Below, piece after piece: positions 12,508-23,047 of a stretch of 64,000 nt of DNA; the stretch's first letter is position 1, and every line of letters starts with the position of its first letter. Below the pieces are notes generated by a model. The model made no database searches. It was not told the DNA's origin and saw only the letters and a list, made by a program, of their open reading frames with translations. Position numbers and translations under genes: made by a program. Where the stretch lies: NCBI RefSeq assembly GCF_028453695.1, contig NC_135776.1, forward strand, positions 12,098,663-12,162,662, given 5' to 3'. The DNA comes from Augochlora pura. Lineage: Eukaryota; Arthropoda; Insecta; Hymenoptera; Halictidae.

Positions 12508-13091
12508 TCAGTATTTTTCTCTTTGATGATACGAAACAAAACAATCTTCAAGATGTAACGCAACTCCACAAGACTTGCGCATTACATTCGTAGTCATTCT
12601 TCTTTTGTCTTTGGAACATACATGGCAGTGTCTTCGTTTTCGTTTACTAGTTTCGGAAATGAGTATTAACTGGTGTTGCTTTAGCTGACAGGAAAATCTG
12701 TCGATCGCATCATGATGGGACGCGCGCGATGTACACAGCAGCAATCTCCGAGTTTTGCTCGAGAGCAGGTACACGATCTTTTATCCACGATTCAATCAAA
12801 AATCATGAAATCCGAGGTTCTCGTGTTCCGTATTGAAATGTTGATTTGTCCTGAATGAATTAAATAGTGCGGAATTAAAGAGGTACATATATGGAAACCT
12901 GTTTTGACCATTTTATAATCTTTCTGTATATCGGGTAATAACTCAGAAATTGATTGATCCACTCCCTTCATGTATTTATTATAGTCCATTCCACTTTCAG
13001 GTTTTTTAATTGAGTAATTGGTTATTCCACCGTATTCATCGAACACAATTTTTTCATTGTGAATAATCGTATCTTCTCTTTCGTCTGTCAC
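12508..13091 (-). pseudogene. piggyBac transposase C-terminal remnant
   Basis: Two adjacent minus-strand frames. The upstream one (13091-12792) has VFDEYGGITNYSIKKPESGM then YNKYMKGVDQ, like the conserved YNxxMGGVD region of piggyBac transposases. The downstream one (12774-12508) has KRRHCHVCSKDKRRMT, then CGVALHLEDCF, the C-terminal Cys-rich zinc domain, and keeps a plausible natural stop. Frameshifts and in-frame stops separate them, and the N-terminal domain and most of the catalytic core are absent. It is dead, but shows piggyBac elements colonised this genome and could explain the many TTAA-flanked MITEs nearby (inference). Confidence 0.82.
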
Positions 13092-13540
13092 AATGAAAGG
13101 GCACGAGTATTTATAAAAACAAAAAAATTGCTGACGCGTGTAACTTATTGTTACTTAAACAAAAGAACAACGGAACACCACGCTATATTGGGCGGTACCA
13201 TGCGCGTTACACCAACGTGGTGTCGCTGGCTGTCAAGCGATACTCTGCGCGTTATACCACTGTGATGACACCGGACGTCATTGTGTTAAAAATGCATAGA
13301 AATTTATTTCTTGCATTTTATTATTTTCATTTTATTATTATTTCATCTTGAAATTTAATTCAATAAGAATATTTTCTGATAAAATAAATACAACACCTTT
13401 TATACAAAAATATAAAATGGATTACCTTTGACCTATGCTGATCATCAAAGATCAGACTGTATATCCGATACGCTGCTCTAATCAGGTTACAAACAAGATC
13501 TGTTGTACTACTTAAGTATTTGTTTTATTGTAATTATTAA

Positions 13541-14085
13541 TACATTAAAGGCGGGTGATCTTGACTCGTTTTTCGTCCTAGAGCGGGCGCTATTTTATGT
13601 AATCATAAATTTAGTCTTACTTAGTCTTACTTCTGCTGAAGGGAGCGCTGCGACATCACCGCACGCTACGCAACGCCGATCGTCAGCGAGAATGCCGCGG
13701 CGGAGAACCCATGCTGCTGAGACTGATTGCCGAGGTACATCGATTGCTAAGCAGTTTGTTTATTCAGTTGTTAGCAGTAAATGATGCAAAAAACATTATC
13801 AGTGTATGCCCAGAGTCAGAAACTTGCGTAAAACGGTTGGACGCAATAGATCATTGGCATCTGGCGGAGAGCCACTATAGTGGCCCGTAGTACCTCAGTG
13901 ACATCTTGCGCAGAGCCACTATAGTGGTCTGTAGTACCACAGTGACATCTTATGAAAAGCCACTATAGTGGCCCGTAGTAGCGAAAGGGTTAAGCCGCAG
14001 TCGAGATAAATCGTAGCACTACGACTCCCACCTTTAAGCAGCAGTCGAGATAAATCGTAGTACTACGACTCCCGCCTTTAATGTG
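13541..14085. mobile_element. TTAA-flanked element with internal tandem palindromes
   Basis: 545 bp between TTAA at 13537-13540 and 14086-14089. Ends are TACATTAAAGGCGGG and the inverse of CACATTAAAGGCGGG. It contains the palindrome arrays annotated separately. Non-coding. Confidence 0.75.
13865..14080. repeat. Tandem palindrome array inside the TTAA element
   Basis: Three units of about 47 bp centred on GCCACTATAGTGGC, then two units of about 50 bp with CAGTCGAGATAAATCGTAG and a TACGACTCCC tail. Each unit can form a hairpin. Confidence 0.8.
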
Positions 14086-14089
14086 TTAA

Positions 14090-14486
14090 GTATAATTGAT
14101 TAGTAGATGAACATATCACTGCGACGCAAAATTCAGTGAGAACATAATTACAACTGTCACCAGATTGTCTCTGTGAGGTCTTTCTTCACTTCCGTACTAA
14201 CTTAAATGAAGAATGGGCTTTTATTTATTTAGGATATTTAAAAAAGATATTTGTAACATGTCGAAACGGTTAATCCTTCTTACAATACTATAAGGGTGCT
14301 AAGAGTAAATTCTAGTATTTATATGGTTATTTTAGTTTATCAAGACGTAAAATATATAAAAATTATAAGAAACATACATAATAATGTGCATTTTTTGGGG
14401 ATTTCACGTTAAATAATTTTCCCAGTGAACTATAAAGGTAACACGAACTATAGTTAAGCTTATAATGCAACGTTTTCCATTTATTG
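14090..14486. other. Unassigned stretch
   Basis: AT-rich, no recognised content. Confidence 0.4.
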
Positions 14487-14490
14487 GTTT

Positions 14491-15771
14491 TGTTACGAGC
14501 CGAGGGCCACTGCACACGTGGCCGGAGGTTAAATGAGTTTGTGCGGATATTTTGTATGGAATGCGTGGACTGGCCGATGCCTCTTTCATCACCGGGTCGC
14601 CACTTAGTAGGATAAGGTTTCACGGACTGGCCGTTGCCTCTTTCATCAACGGGTCGCCACTAGGTGTAGGGATAGTTCACGGACTGGCCGTTGCCTCTTT
14701 CATCAACGGGTCGCCGCTAGGTGTAAAGATAGGGTAAGCGTGGACTGGCCGTTGCCTCTTTCATCAACGGGTCGCCACAAGGTGTAAAGGTAAAATGTTT
14801 CGTGGACTGGCCGATGCCTCTTTCATCACCGGGTCGCCACTTTAGATAGGAAATGCGTGGACTGGCCGTTGCCTCTTTCATCAACGGGTCGCCACTGGGG
14901 GATAGGTTTGGTTCACGGACTGGCCGTTGCCTCTTTCATCAACGGGTCGCCGCTAGGAGGAAATTGCGTGGACTGGCCGATGCCTCTTTCATCACCGGGT
15001 CGCCACTAGATAGGAAGTTGGTTTCGTGGACTGGCCGATGCCTCTTTCATCACCGGGTCGCCACTTATTGGGTAATAGGGTTTTGGATTGACTCTACTTT
15101 TGCCTCGTAACTTCAAAGAAATGTTAATAGATACACCTCGAGCGGCAAAGGTGTATCTTTGTGGGATCGTTACCAACAACTGACTCGAAGTGGGAGATGG
15201 AATGAAATAACTTGTACACTGAATTGAAAGTAAACTAATATAATCTAACAACTTCAGTCTGTTACAAGTGCGTAAGTGTAGTGTAAGATTCGCGATGGTC
15301 CTAAGACACGCTCCCTGGTTTTCGCACCAAGTCGGCGGGGGTTAACTATTGCTCGAAGGAGAACTTGACTCGATCTTGCTACGTCTCGCGTCGTGGTTAG
15401 ACTTGAAACTGCCCGATGAGAAGAGAAATCTTAGCCCTTTTATACGCGGCTGAACTAGAATATTTGGTGGTGGGGACTGGGCCTACGTGACCAGATCATC
15501 CCGCGGATGATACCGTGACATGTGGTCCCAGCCCTCAAACTGGCGTCCGTTAGAAGACTAAACATTTCTTATGTTTGAAATGTGGGGGCCTACACCGCGG
15601 ATGATACAGTGACTCGGAAACAGGTGGTCCCAGCCCTTAGGCTGGCGTTCGTCGGAAGACTAAACATTTTTGTATTATGATCGCGGAACCGTGCTCCCGG
15701 CCGACGTTAGCTAGCGTAAACCTTCAAGAAAGGAGCAGAAAAAACGTCGGGAGTAATCTCCGTACGTAACA
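14491..15771 (-). mobile_element. Solo LTR, family A, with nine internal repeats
   Basis: 1281 bp flanked by GTTT duplications (14487-14490 and 15772-15775). Read on the minus strand it starts TGTTACGTACGGAG and has TATAAAAGG at 15444-15436. It aligns with 8107-8855 except for a nine-copy tandem array (14560-15070). The 532-bp excess equals nine units of 59 bp. No internal coding region adjoins it. Confidence 0.92.
14560..15070. repeat. Nine-copy 59-bp array inside solo LTR
   Basis: Each unit contains GGACTGGCCG, TTGCCTCTTTCATC and GGGTCGCCAC-like blocks. Two variants occur: CCGATG paired with CACCGG, and CCGTTG paired with CAACGG. Order along the plus strand is 1-2-2-2-1-2-2-1-1. The array also makes long spurious open frames. 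Confidence 0.93.
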
Positions 15772-15775
15772 GTTT

Positions 15776-16230
15776 ATTAAAACATAATGTCGTTATCAGG
15801 CATTTGTTTTTATTTGTTCAAATGTACTTTATTTTTGCAAAAAATGATACTTACCAAATAACATAAAAAAAAATGAGAAAACACAGTAATATATTATTAC
15901 AGGACACAATAAACTGAAATAATAATAAAGTACAGTCCACGAATGTTTATAGTTCTCATTTTTGTCTGAACATTCCTGTTTACGTAATTAGGTTCGTCAT
16001 ATGTTCGATTTTCATATCCTCTATGCAGATAACTTTATAATTAAATATGACAATCATCATTTCTTAATTAACTTTTACATATGACGCGCACGGTACGCAA
16101 TACCCCAAGAAATTTGTAATAATATTACTAATAGTAAAATCATGCTGTGACTCTTAATTACAAGCTAATGCAACTATCAACTGCTAGATGACACTACTTA
16201 ATATTTCGTTAAAAAAATTCGAATATCGGA
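15776..16230. other. Unassigned stretch
   Basis: AT-rich, nothing recognised. Confidence 0.4.
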
Positions 16231-16284
16231 ACGTTCCCATTCCTCTTCTCCCTACATATGGCGTGAAAGCTGCCACACTGTGTA

Positions 16285-16390
16285 TGTTGTATACTGAATG
16301 TACTGTACATTGCATGCTGCATATACTGTATATTGCATACTGCATATACTGTATATTGTATATTATATACTATATATGTATACTGTACAT

Positions 16391-16432
<42 letters not shown>
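16285..16432. repeat. TATACTG/CATATAC and (TA)n microsatellite
   Basis: Imperfect TATACTGTATATTG-type repeats run into a pure (TA)n tract that ends at an assembly gap. Confidence 0.9.
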
Positions 16433-16532
16433 NNNNNNNNNNNNNNNNNNNNNNNNNNNNNNNNNNNNNNNNNNNNNNNNNNNNNNNNNNNNNNNNNNNN
16501 NNNNNNNNNNNNNNNNNNNNNNNNNNNNNNNN
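16433..16532. other. Assembly gap (100 N)
   Basis: Fixed-size N run that begins at a (TA)n tract and ends inside a palindromic MITE. Confidence 0.99.
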
Positions 16533-16646
16533 GGTAGCTGAGGCTATTTCAAGTGACTTTTTCATTTTCCGAAATGAAAAAGTCACTTGAAATAGCCTCA
16601 GCTACCCCCCATTTCCCGGTGTTACAATATTTGAAAAACACCCTGT
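16533..16646. mobile_element. Foldback MITE, ACAGGGTGTTT family, right half
   Basis: A near-perfect hairpin around TTCCGAAA (GGTAGCTGAGGC..ACTTTTTCATTT and its inverse), then CCCCCATTTCCCGG and AAAACACCCTGT. The left end is in the gap. Same family as 38989-39200. Confidence 0.8.
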
Positions 16647-17089
16647 ATATATATATATATATATATTGTATATACTGTATTGTATACTCTATATACTGTA
16701 TATTATATACTGTATATTACAACACAACTGCAGCTCAAATTCCGCTCCGCCACAACATTACTATTCTTTTCTTATCTCAAGTAACATTTCACGTGAAATA
16801 ATCTCAACGAATATCTCTCTCTTTTAAACAACAAAATCAATTCTATTCAACAAGCGTTCCCATTTTTCTAGAATCTTTTGCCCCGAAGAGTTAAGATCTA
16901 CTGTACAGATCCCTCCAGCATCCAGATCGATCAATCACCAATTGACAATAAATCCGACACTTCGTTTCGCACGACCTAATAGAAAACATTTTGGCTCTCC
17001 TCCTTCGTAAACTTAAATCTTGAGCACGGACGCGGAGGCTTACTTTACGAGGTAATGCATCTTTCACGGAAGCGTACGAAATTCCATAA

Positions 17090-17327
17090 AACCGTTGTTT
17101 CAGTGACGACGGTACGGCGACAGGATCTCGCGTGGTGCCGCTTACGATCGCGAAGGAACACGGTAAACTTCGGAATCGATACCGGTTCTCCTTAGAAGAC
17201 GGAGACGCCGATCAACGGCGGCACGTACAATAGCAACGCTCGTTCCGTCGGCCTTTACGAGTCGACCACCTGCGCGGAGCCGGAGAACAACCCGCTGGGA
17301 GTCCGGGCACGTACGCGACAGCTGTAA
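17090..17327 (+). CDS. Candidate exon(s) in a GC-rich island, product unknown
   Basis: On the plus strand a frame runs 17105-17230 after a GTTGTTTCAG acceptor-like site (contains VVPLTIAKEHGKLRNRYRF). A second frame runs 17196-17327 after TTCTCCTTAG (contains INGGTYNSNARSVGLYESTT, ends TAA). Both have mostly G/C third positions, unlike surrounding AT-rich DNA. They overlap in different frames, so a frameshift, alternative splicing or chance is possible. I do not recognise the protein. Confidence 0.3.
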
Positions 17328-17517
17328 AATTAATAATTTCGAAGGAATAATTCGATGACGTACCACTGGCTGACCCGTGAAAGGTGAGAACGACGCGGCG
17401 CCCATCGGTTCAAGTGTTCACTCTGTGCCTTGTGTACTCGGTTGTGCATACGTAGAGTCGAGGGGACGCCTTTTCATTAGCGAGCCTCATTCTGAACAGG
17501 TAGTTCTTTCATCAAGC

Positions 17518-17860
17518 CTCCGTTGTGTGTACCTGACTCTATTTTTCCCTTACCCGGTCTCTTTGTTATTCTCTCTGTCTTTGTTTATCTCTGTTTCTGA
17601 TTTGGCTTTCTTTCTGTCTCTGTCCTTATATGCCACTTTTCTCACTCTGACTTTCTTTTTCCTTGTTCTCTTTTCCGCCTTATTTTCTTCCTCTTCTCTC
17701 CTTGACTTGGTTTCTCTCTTTCTCTTTTTCTCTCTGGATCTGTCTTTCTCTCTCTTTCTATTCCTGTCTTCATTTGCATTTTTTTCTTTATCTCTCTTTC
17801 ACTTTGCAGCCCTCTCCACTTTCTCATTCTCTCTTTCTCTGACTCTCATTCTCTCTTTCG
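17518..17860. repeat. Pyrimidine-rich low-complexity tract
   Basis: CT-rich, with many TCTCTTTCTC variants. It produces a long Leu/Ser/Phe frame on plus and an Arg/Lys/Glu frame on minus, both artefacts. Confidence 0.85.
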
Positions 17861-18840
17861 CAATTATACGAGGTAAATTTTTTCTATCGCATATTGCTCT
17901 GTATTTATTGGTACATCTATAGAACACAAAATTACTCGATTTTTATTGCAGGCTTTCGGGTATTTTAATGAATTCAGTTCGCATCAATCAAATCAGCAAA
18001 AATTATTTGCGGTGGTCATTCAAGTCAATGAAGATAATTGTCATTGAAATACTCAATTGTTGTAGTTATGTTGCTAATGAATGTAGAACAGCTTGAAGAC
18101 TGTGGACTCGGAATAGCGAAATTATTCATGTTGAATCGTTCAAGTGTTTTACCTTAATTCTTCTCGTGTTTTATATGTTGTATGAAAAAATATTTCGAAT
18201 AAAAATATACAAATAAACCAAGTATAATTAATTCTTTGCTATTTTCCTTTTTTGTTAATCTATGAATTATCCTATATTTACGGTTCCAAATGACGAATTC
18301 TCGCAAGAAACACATAAATCGCGTTACGGAGACTTCTAAAGGATTCGAAAAGACGATGTTAGAAAAATTGTTGTAGGGAATGTTATCAATTACGTTCATT
18401 GCTAATATTAACTGTTTGTAGACCTAGTCTTAAACCTTTAATTTCTGAACTTATTATAATGATATGTAATCACACTCCGATATGTGACTTTTGAATTTAC
18501 TTGAAATAGTTGAGGAATATTAAAGTTATTTTTGCTTATCCTGTAATTGTAACATTATTCATAAATATTGTGTAAAAATGATCTTGACATAACCTACAAA
18601 TATAGTGTAAACATAACGTTGACATAACCTTAACATTATTCGTAATTGTAGTGTAATTAAAAAAAGTATTATTAATGAAAAACTAAAGATCGTGTCCTAC
18701 TCGATGTACAATTAGGGACAAGATTGAAATTATGTTAAATGACAGTTATAAAAGTTAGATATCCATTTGTATTTCAATTTTTTACAGACATGTTTTAATT
18801 ATTGGCTATTTATATTAGGAGCACTAATTAAATTAATATT
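17861..18840. other. AT-rich unassigned stretch
   Basis: No gene or element recognised. A CATAACCT(A/T)(A/C)A motif recurs near 18590-18640. Confidence 0.4.
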
Positions 18841-18844
18841 AATT

Positions 18845-19250
18845 CCAAAAATATATAAAATTATACATTTAAATTTCTGATCATAAATTTTAATTTCCAA
18901 TAATTTTAAATTAAACGCTTGAATTTCAAATTATTTTATGTTATAAATATTAATTTCCAATTATTTTAAATTATATATTTGAATTTCCAATTATTTTAAA
19001 TTATAAAATTGAATTTCCGATCATTTTAAATTATAAATTTTAATTTCTAATTATAATAAATTATAAATTTTAATCTCAAAACACTTTGAATTTCTAATTA
19101 GTTTAGATTATAAATTTTAATTTGCACCTATTTTAAATAATAAATGATAATATGAGGTTAGTTTTAATTTCAAACCATAAATTTGAATATCCAATTATTT
19201 TAAATCATACATTTTAATTTCAAATTATAAATTGTAGGTTCTGGAATATG
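18845..19250. repeat. AT-rich tandem repeat of about 40 bp
   Basis: Degenerate repeats of AATTTCCAATTATTTTAAAT followed by TATAAATTTG. Confidence 0.75.
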
Positions 19251-19689
19251 TTAAAGCTAAGTGAAATTTAATTATTCGAATACTTATAACGCAACGAATT
19301 TTGCAACTCAAACTTTCAATGTTTAATAATCTATTGTCAACTCTTCAAAACCGGAAAAGAGAGAAAAATATTTCCATTTAAATAATTACGTTGGTAGTGT
19401 GAAATTAATTTTACAAAAATTGTTCCTTCATCTAATTATACAAGCAAACAATTGTTTTAAACGATTTCCTGATGGTTTTAAAATTACTTTAAAATTGGAC
19501 ATATTGAAAGATCGAATAATTCTTCATCTCATCACTTATTGTATAAACAAATTTGGTAATACATTTGCCTTTGCAGAAGTATCGATTTAATCCTTTATTA
19601 GTCGGTTATTCCATTGTGAACATTTATGAAATTATAAGATAATTAAATGTAGTAACATTTTTATACTCTCACAATATTAGCATGAAACG

Positions 19690-20130
19690 ATATATATTTT
19701 TATTTTACTTATTTTATTCATCGTGGTAGGTGTCTAATATTTAAAAAACTATATAATAACATTGGAGTTTACAGTTGCTTAATGTCAAATTATAGTTTCT
19801 ATTTTTATTTAATTAATTTTATTAATCGTAAGAGGTAGTTATTATTTAAAACGTTATACAATAATATTCATGTTCAATATTAAATTTTAATTTCTATCTT
19901 GATTTTATTTACTTTATCCATGCCGAAATCTCACGAAAGATATCTAATATTTGAAAAATCATATAACAATATTAGAGGTTGCAGTAATACAATGTTAAAT
20001 TTTTGTTTCTACCTTTATTCTATTTATATCAACTTTATATCATTGGAGTTTACGGTTCTCAATATTAAATTTTAATTTATATTTTTATTCTATACATTTT
20101 ATTAATCACCAAAGTGACCCAATATTTAAA
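19690..20130. repeat. AT-rich tandem repeat of about 110-120 bp
   Basis: Four degenerate units with TCTAATATTTAAA, ATATAACAATATTGGAG and TTAATGTTAAATT blocks, resembling the interior of the TTAA element at 2254-2594. Confidence 0.65.
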
Positions 20131-20595
20131 GTGACCTCAATAAAATTAACAAATTATTAATTAACCTATAATAAGTCGATTGATAGTCCACCGATTGATA
20201 AAATATTAATTAAAAATTAAGCAGTTGACTGCAGACGACGACGCGCCGTTTCGCAAATTATGAATAAAATAGCAACCGAAGTCAATTTCTTGCGGTCTTG
20301 TGAGCGGAACCGTCATCAAGCTATTGTCGCAAGTTGAAATCGTCGATATGCTTCAATGACACTTAAAATTGCACAGCCTTTCCAAGAAAACGAACGTCGA
20401 TACTGGCTGTTAGCACAATCCTCGGTCAGATGGAAAGTGAATTGGTTAATCGTAGCGTCTCGCTTCATGCAAGAACCATTAATTGTTCCGGAACACTTGC
20501 GGAACAGTTTCTTTGATAATTGATTGGCGCCGCATTCGATCAAGTATTACATTTGTAGTTTCCGCGTCCAATTTATTTCACACACGGTGATAATT

Positions 20596-20880
20596 CCAAT
20601 CTCTGTTGGTTTTCTCGAATTATTATTATAAAGAAGCAAAGCGAACATTGATTATTAATCGTCAGATTATAATTTTTCAGATTCAAATTTCAATCTCTTT
20701 TGGCTTTCTTGAATTATCGTTATAAATAAATAAATCAAGTATTGATTATTAAACGTTAGATTATAATTTCTCAGATTGTAATTTCGATATCTGTTGGCAT
20801 TCTCGAATTATTATCATAAGTAAATAAAGCTTGCAGTGATTATTAATCGTCAAATTATAATTTCTCAGATTCGAAGAACG
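20596..20880. repeat. Three-copy tandem repeat of about 95 bp
   Basis: Units start near CTGTTGGTTTTCTCGAATT and contain GATTATTAATCGTCAGATT followed by ATAATTTCTCAGATT. Confidence 0.8.
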
Positions 20881-21065
20881 TCGAGGTTTGATCACAGCTA
20901 GAGTTTTGTTAAGGTTGTGTCGATTATTCGAATTGTTTCGAATCAACATTTTATAGAATTAATTCTTCGTAGTCGAATATTTCACTCGAGTAACGATTAT
21001 TTATGGTTCGCGTTGAATTAATTAATAAAATAAATTAATCTAACAAATAGTTTTATTATTTACAT

Positions 21066-21265
21066 ATGATATGTTTGAGTCGTGAAGGCATGCGATATTT
21101 TATTTTGTCTTTTGTTTTTATTATTGTTTTTACTGAGTTATCAAAAATATTTCATAGAGAAAGGATACATTTTACAACGTCTTAAATAAATAAAAGCTCT
21201 AATTAAAAGTTCAAATAGTGAAAGCCATTAAGTTATTTCTATAACTAATTATAATTTAAATAGAT
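21066..21265 (+). repeat. 200-bp dispersed repeat, copy 1
   Basis: Direct-orientation match to 39645-39853 (shared TTGTTTTTACTGAGTT, AAATAAATAAAAG, CTATAACTAATTATAAT). Confidence 0.7.
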
Positions 21266-21744
21266 CATGGTAAATTATATTGTATTATCGATTTATTTGT
21301 ATAAACTATTTCTATGATTTTTCATTCGTACAAGTTTTTAAAATAGAGATGACAAAATTATTCGAATGATAAATGTAAATAATTCTTGGCTAACATTGCT
21401 TTTAGTTAATTTTATAAGAACATATTTTTATGAATAAATAGATTAAATAATCTATTGTTCCATAGACCTCGTGACCACATTATTGAATAAATAGCTGTAG
21501 CAATTGCAGGGTAAACACGTGAAAAATTGAACACGCCTTGTGCAAATAAATTTTAACAAACTGTATTCAGTATCTTTTCCATTCTTTTCCGTATAAAAAA
21601 TACAAATTCGTAATACGAAGCTAGGACGCAACCGCGTGAAAAAATAGCACTGTTTTTATCACCGTTTTGTTCCTATTGGATGAAGCGTGCTAGCAGCCGA
21701 CGAGGAAAAATTAATCTTCGCCCCGGGTATGCAGAGAAAGCTGC

Positions 21745-21900
21745 TCATTTTTCTCTTTTCAGCTTTGCGTCTATCCAAGATCGTACCTCGGACACTCGCG
21801 TGTATACTCCAGGATATCCTTGTCTGGCGCATTCGATGGCGCCCCAGGATACAACACCAATTTGAACGCCGTTGAGTACCAGAGGACCTCCCGAGTCTCC
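21745..21900 (-). CDS. Gene A exon 6: catalytic Ser exon and stop
   Basis: 52 codons including TGA, after a GTTACAG acceptor. It opens with GDSGGPLVLNG (Ser203), then VVSWG, a Cys, YPGVYTRV, and a SWIDAKLKREK tail. It is separated from exon 5 by a 5.7-kb intron holding a solo LTR, a short LTR-like element and microsatellites. Confidence 0.93.
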   Translation of the reverse strand, partial: GDSGGPLVLNGVQIGVVSWGAIECARQGYPGVYTRVSEVRSWIDAKLKREK

Positions 21901-22992
21901 CTGTAACACCCCGTATAAATAACATAGACTGTATCCAGAAGGAGGGAAGATTCTCTATCGAAGTTTCGCGAACGAAGAAAAATCGTGAAATATAAAATAT
22001 TAGGCGGACCGGAGAGTAATGTCACTCCTGCGCATGTCGACATTCGTTTGTCATTCATCGGCTCATCGTGTACTTCGCGTCGCGCGAAAGACATTTTACG
22101 GTTAGAGCGTCTTGTCTTCTTATAAATAATCCAATATCAGAGTCTTTTTTGCAATTTATGGTGAAATGGCCAGACAAAAACCAGAAGAGGTACATGTTCG
22201 GCAGTATAAGCTGTTCGAGTTTTGCAAGGGGGACCAATGCGACGCAGTTGCAACCAAAAACATTTGTTATGTTTATCCAAACGCATTAGACGTTCGCAAA
22301 TCGTTGTAGATAACAAGGGTGATTATGTTATTGATTCAAAATATGAATATGTTCAACATTTATTTGCTCGAATTTAATGTAAAAAACGACGTTACTTTTC
22401 GGTCCCTCTAATATATTCTATATTCTCTATATTCTACATTCTATATTCTCTATATTTTATATTCTATATTCTCTATATTCTACATTCTCTATATTCTACA
22501 TTCTATATTCTCTATATTTTATATTCTATATTCTCTATATTCTACAGTCTCTATATTCTCCATATATTCTGCGTATATTCAAAATTCTATGGTCTATGAT
22601 CTATAGTATTGTTGCGCGTTTTCTGCGACCGTCGCGACATCACGTTTATCTTTATTTAATTAGCACAACTTTAACAACTATTAACTATAACAGAATATAA
22701 TGGTTCGATCGATCAATTGGCTGTCTGGTTCGCTCGACATACAGTTTGCAAATCCGTCCCTCGACTTACTTTTCTGTCGATTTAACGCTTCCATGACAAC
22801 CCCGATCTTCTTATATTTCCTTAAGGGTTGTTCATCGTGAAGTAATTCTTCATTACGGCAATACCACATGAACAACCGCCGTAACAGTATATAGTATATA
22901 TTATATAGTCTATAGTCTAAAGTGTATAGTCTATATTCTCTATATCCTATGTATATTATATTTCTATATTCGATATCCTATAGCCTATATTC

Positions 22993-23047
<55 letters not shown>

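Noticed and set aside
13865..14085. CRISPR-like direct repeats
   Set aside because: Only a few units with no unique spacers, inside a eukaryotic TTAA element.
14552..15110. Repetitive peptide frames (GLAVASFINGSPLG-type)
   Set aside because: They translate the 59-bp LTR array. Unit length and stops differ between copies, and the LTR is non-coding.
17377..17922. 181-codon plus-strand frame rich in Leu, Ser and Phe
   Set aside because: Lies on a CT-rich low-complexity tract. The reverse strand is also open, and there is no domain.
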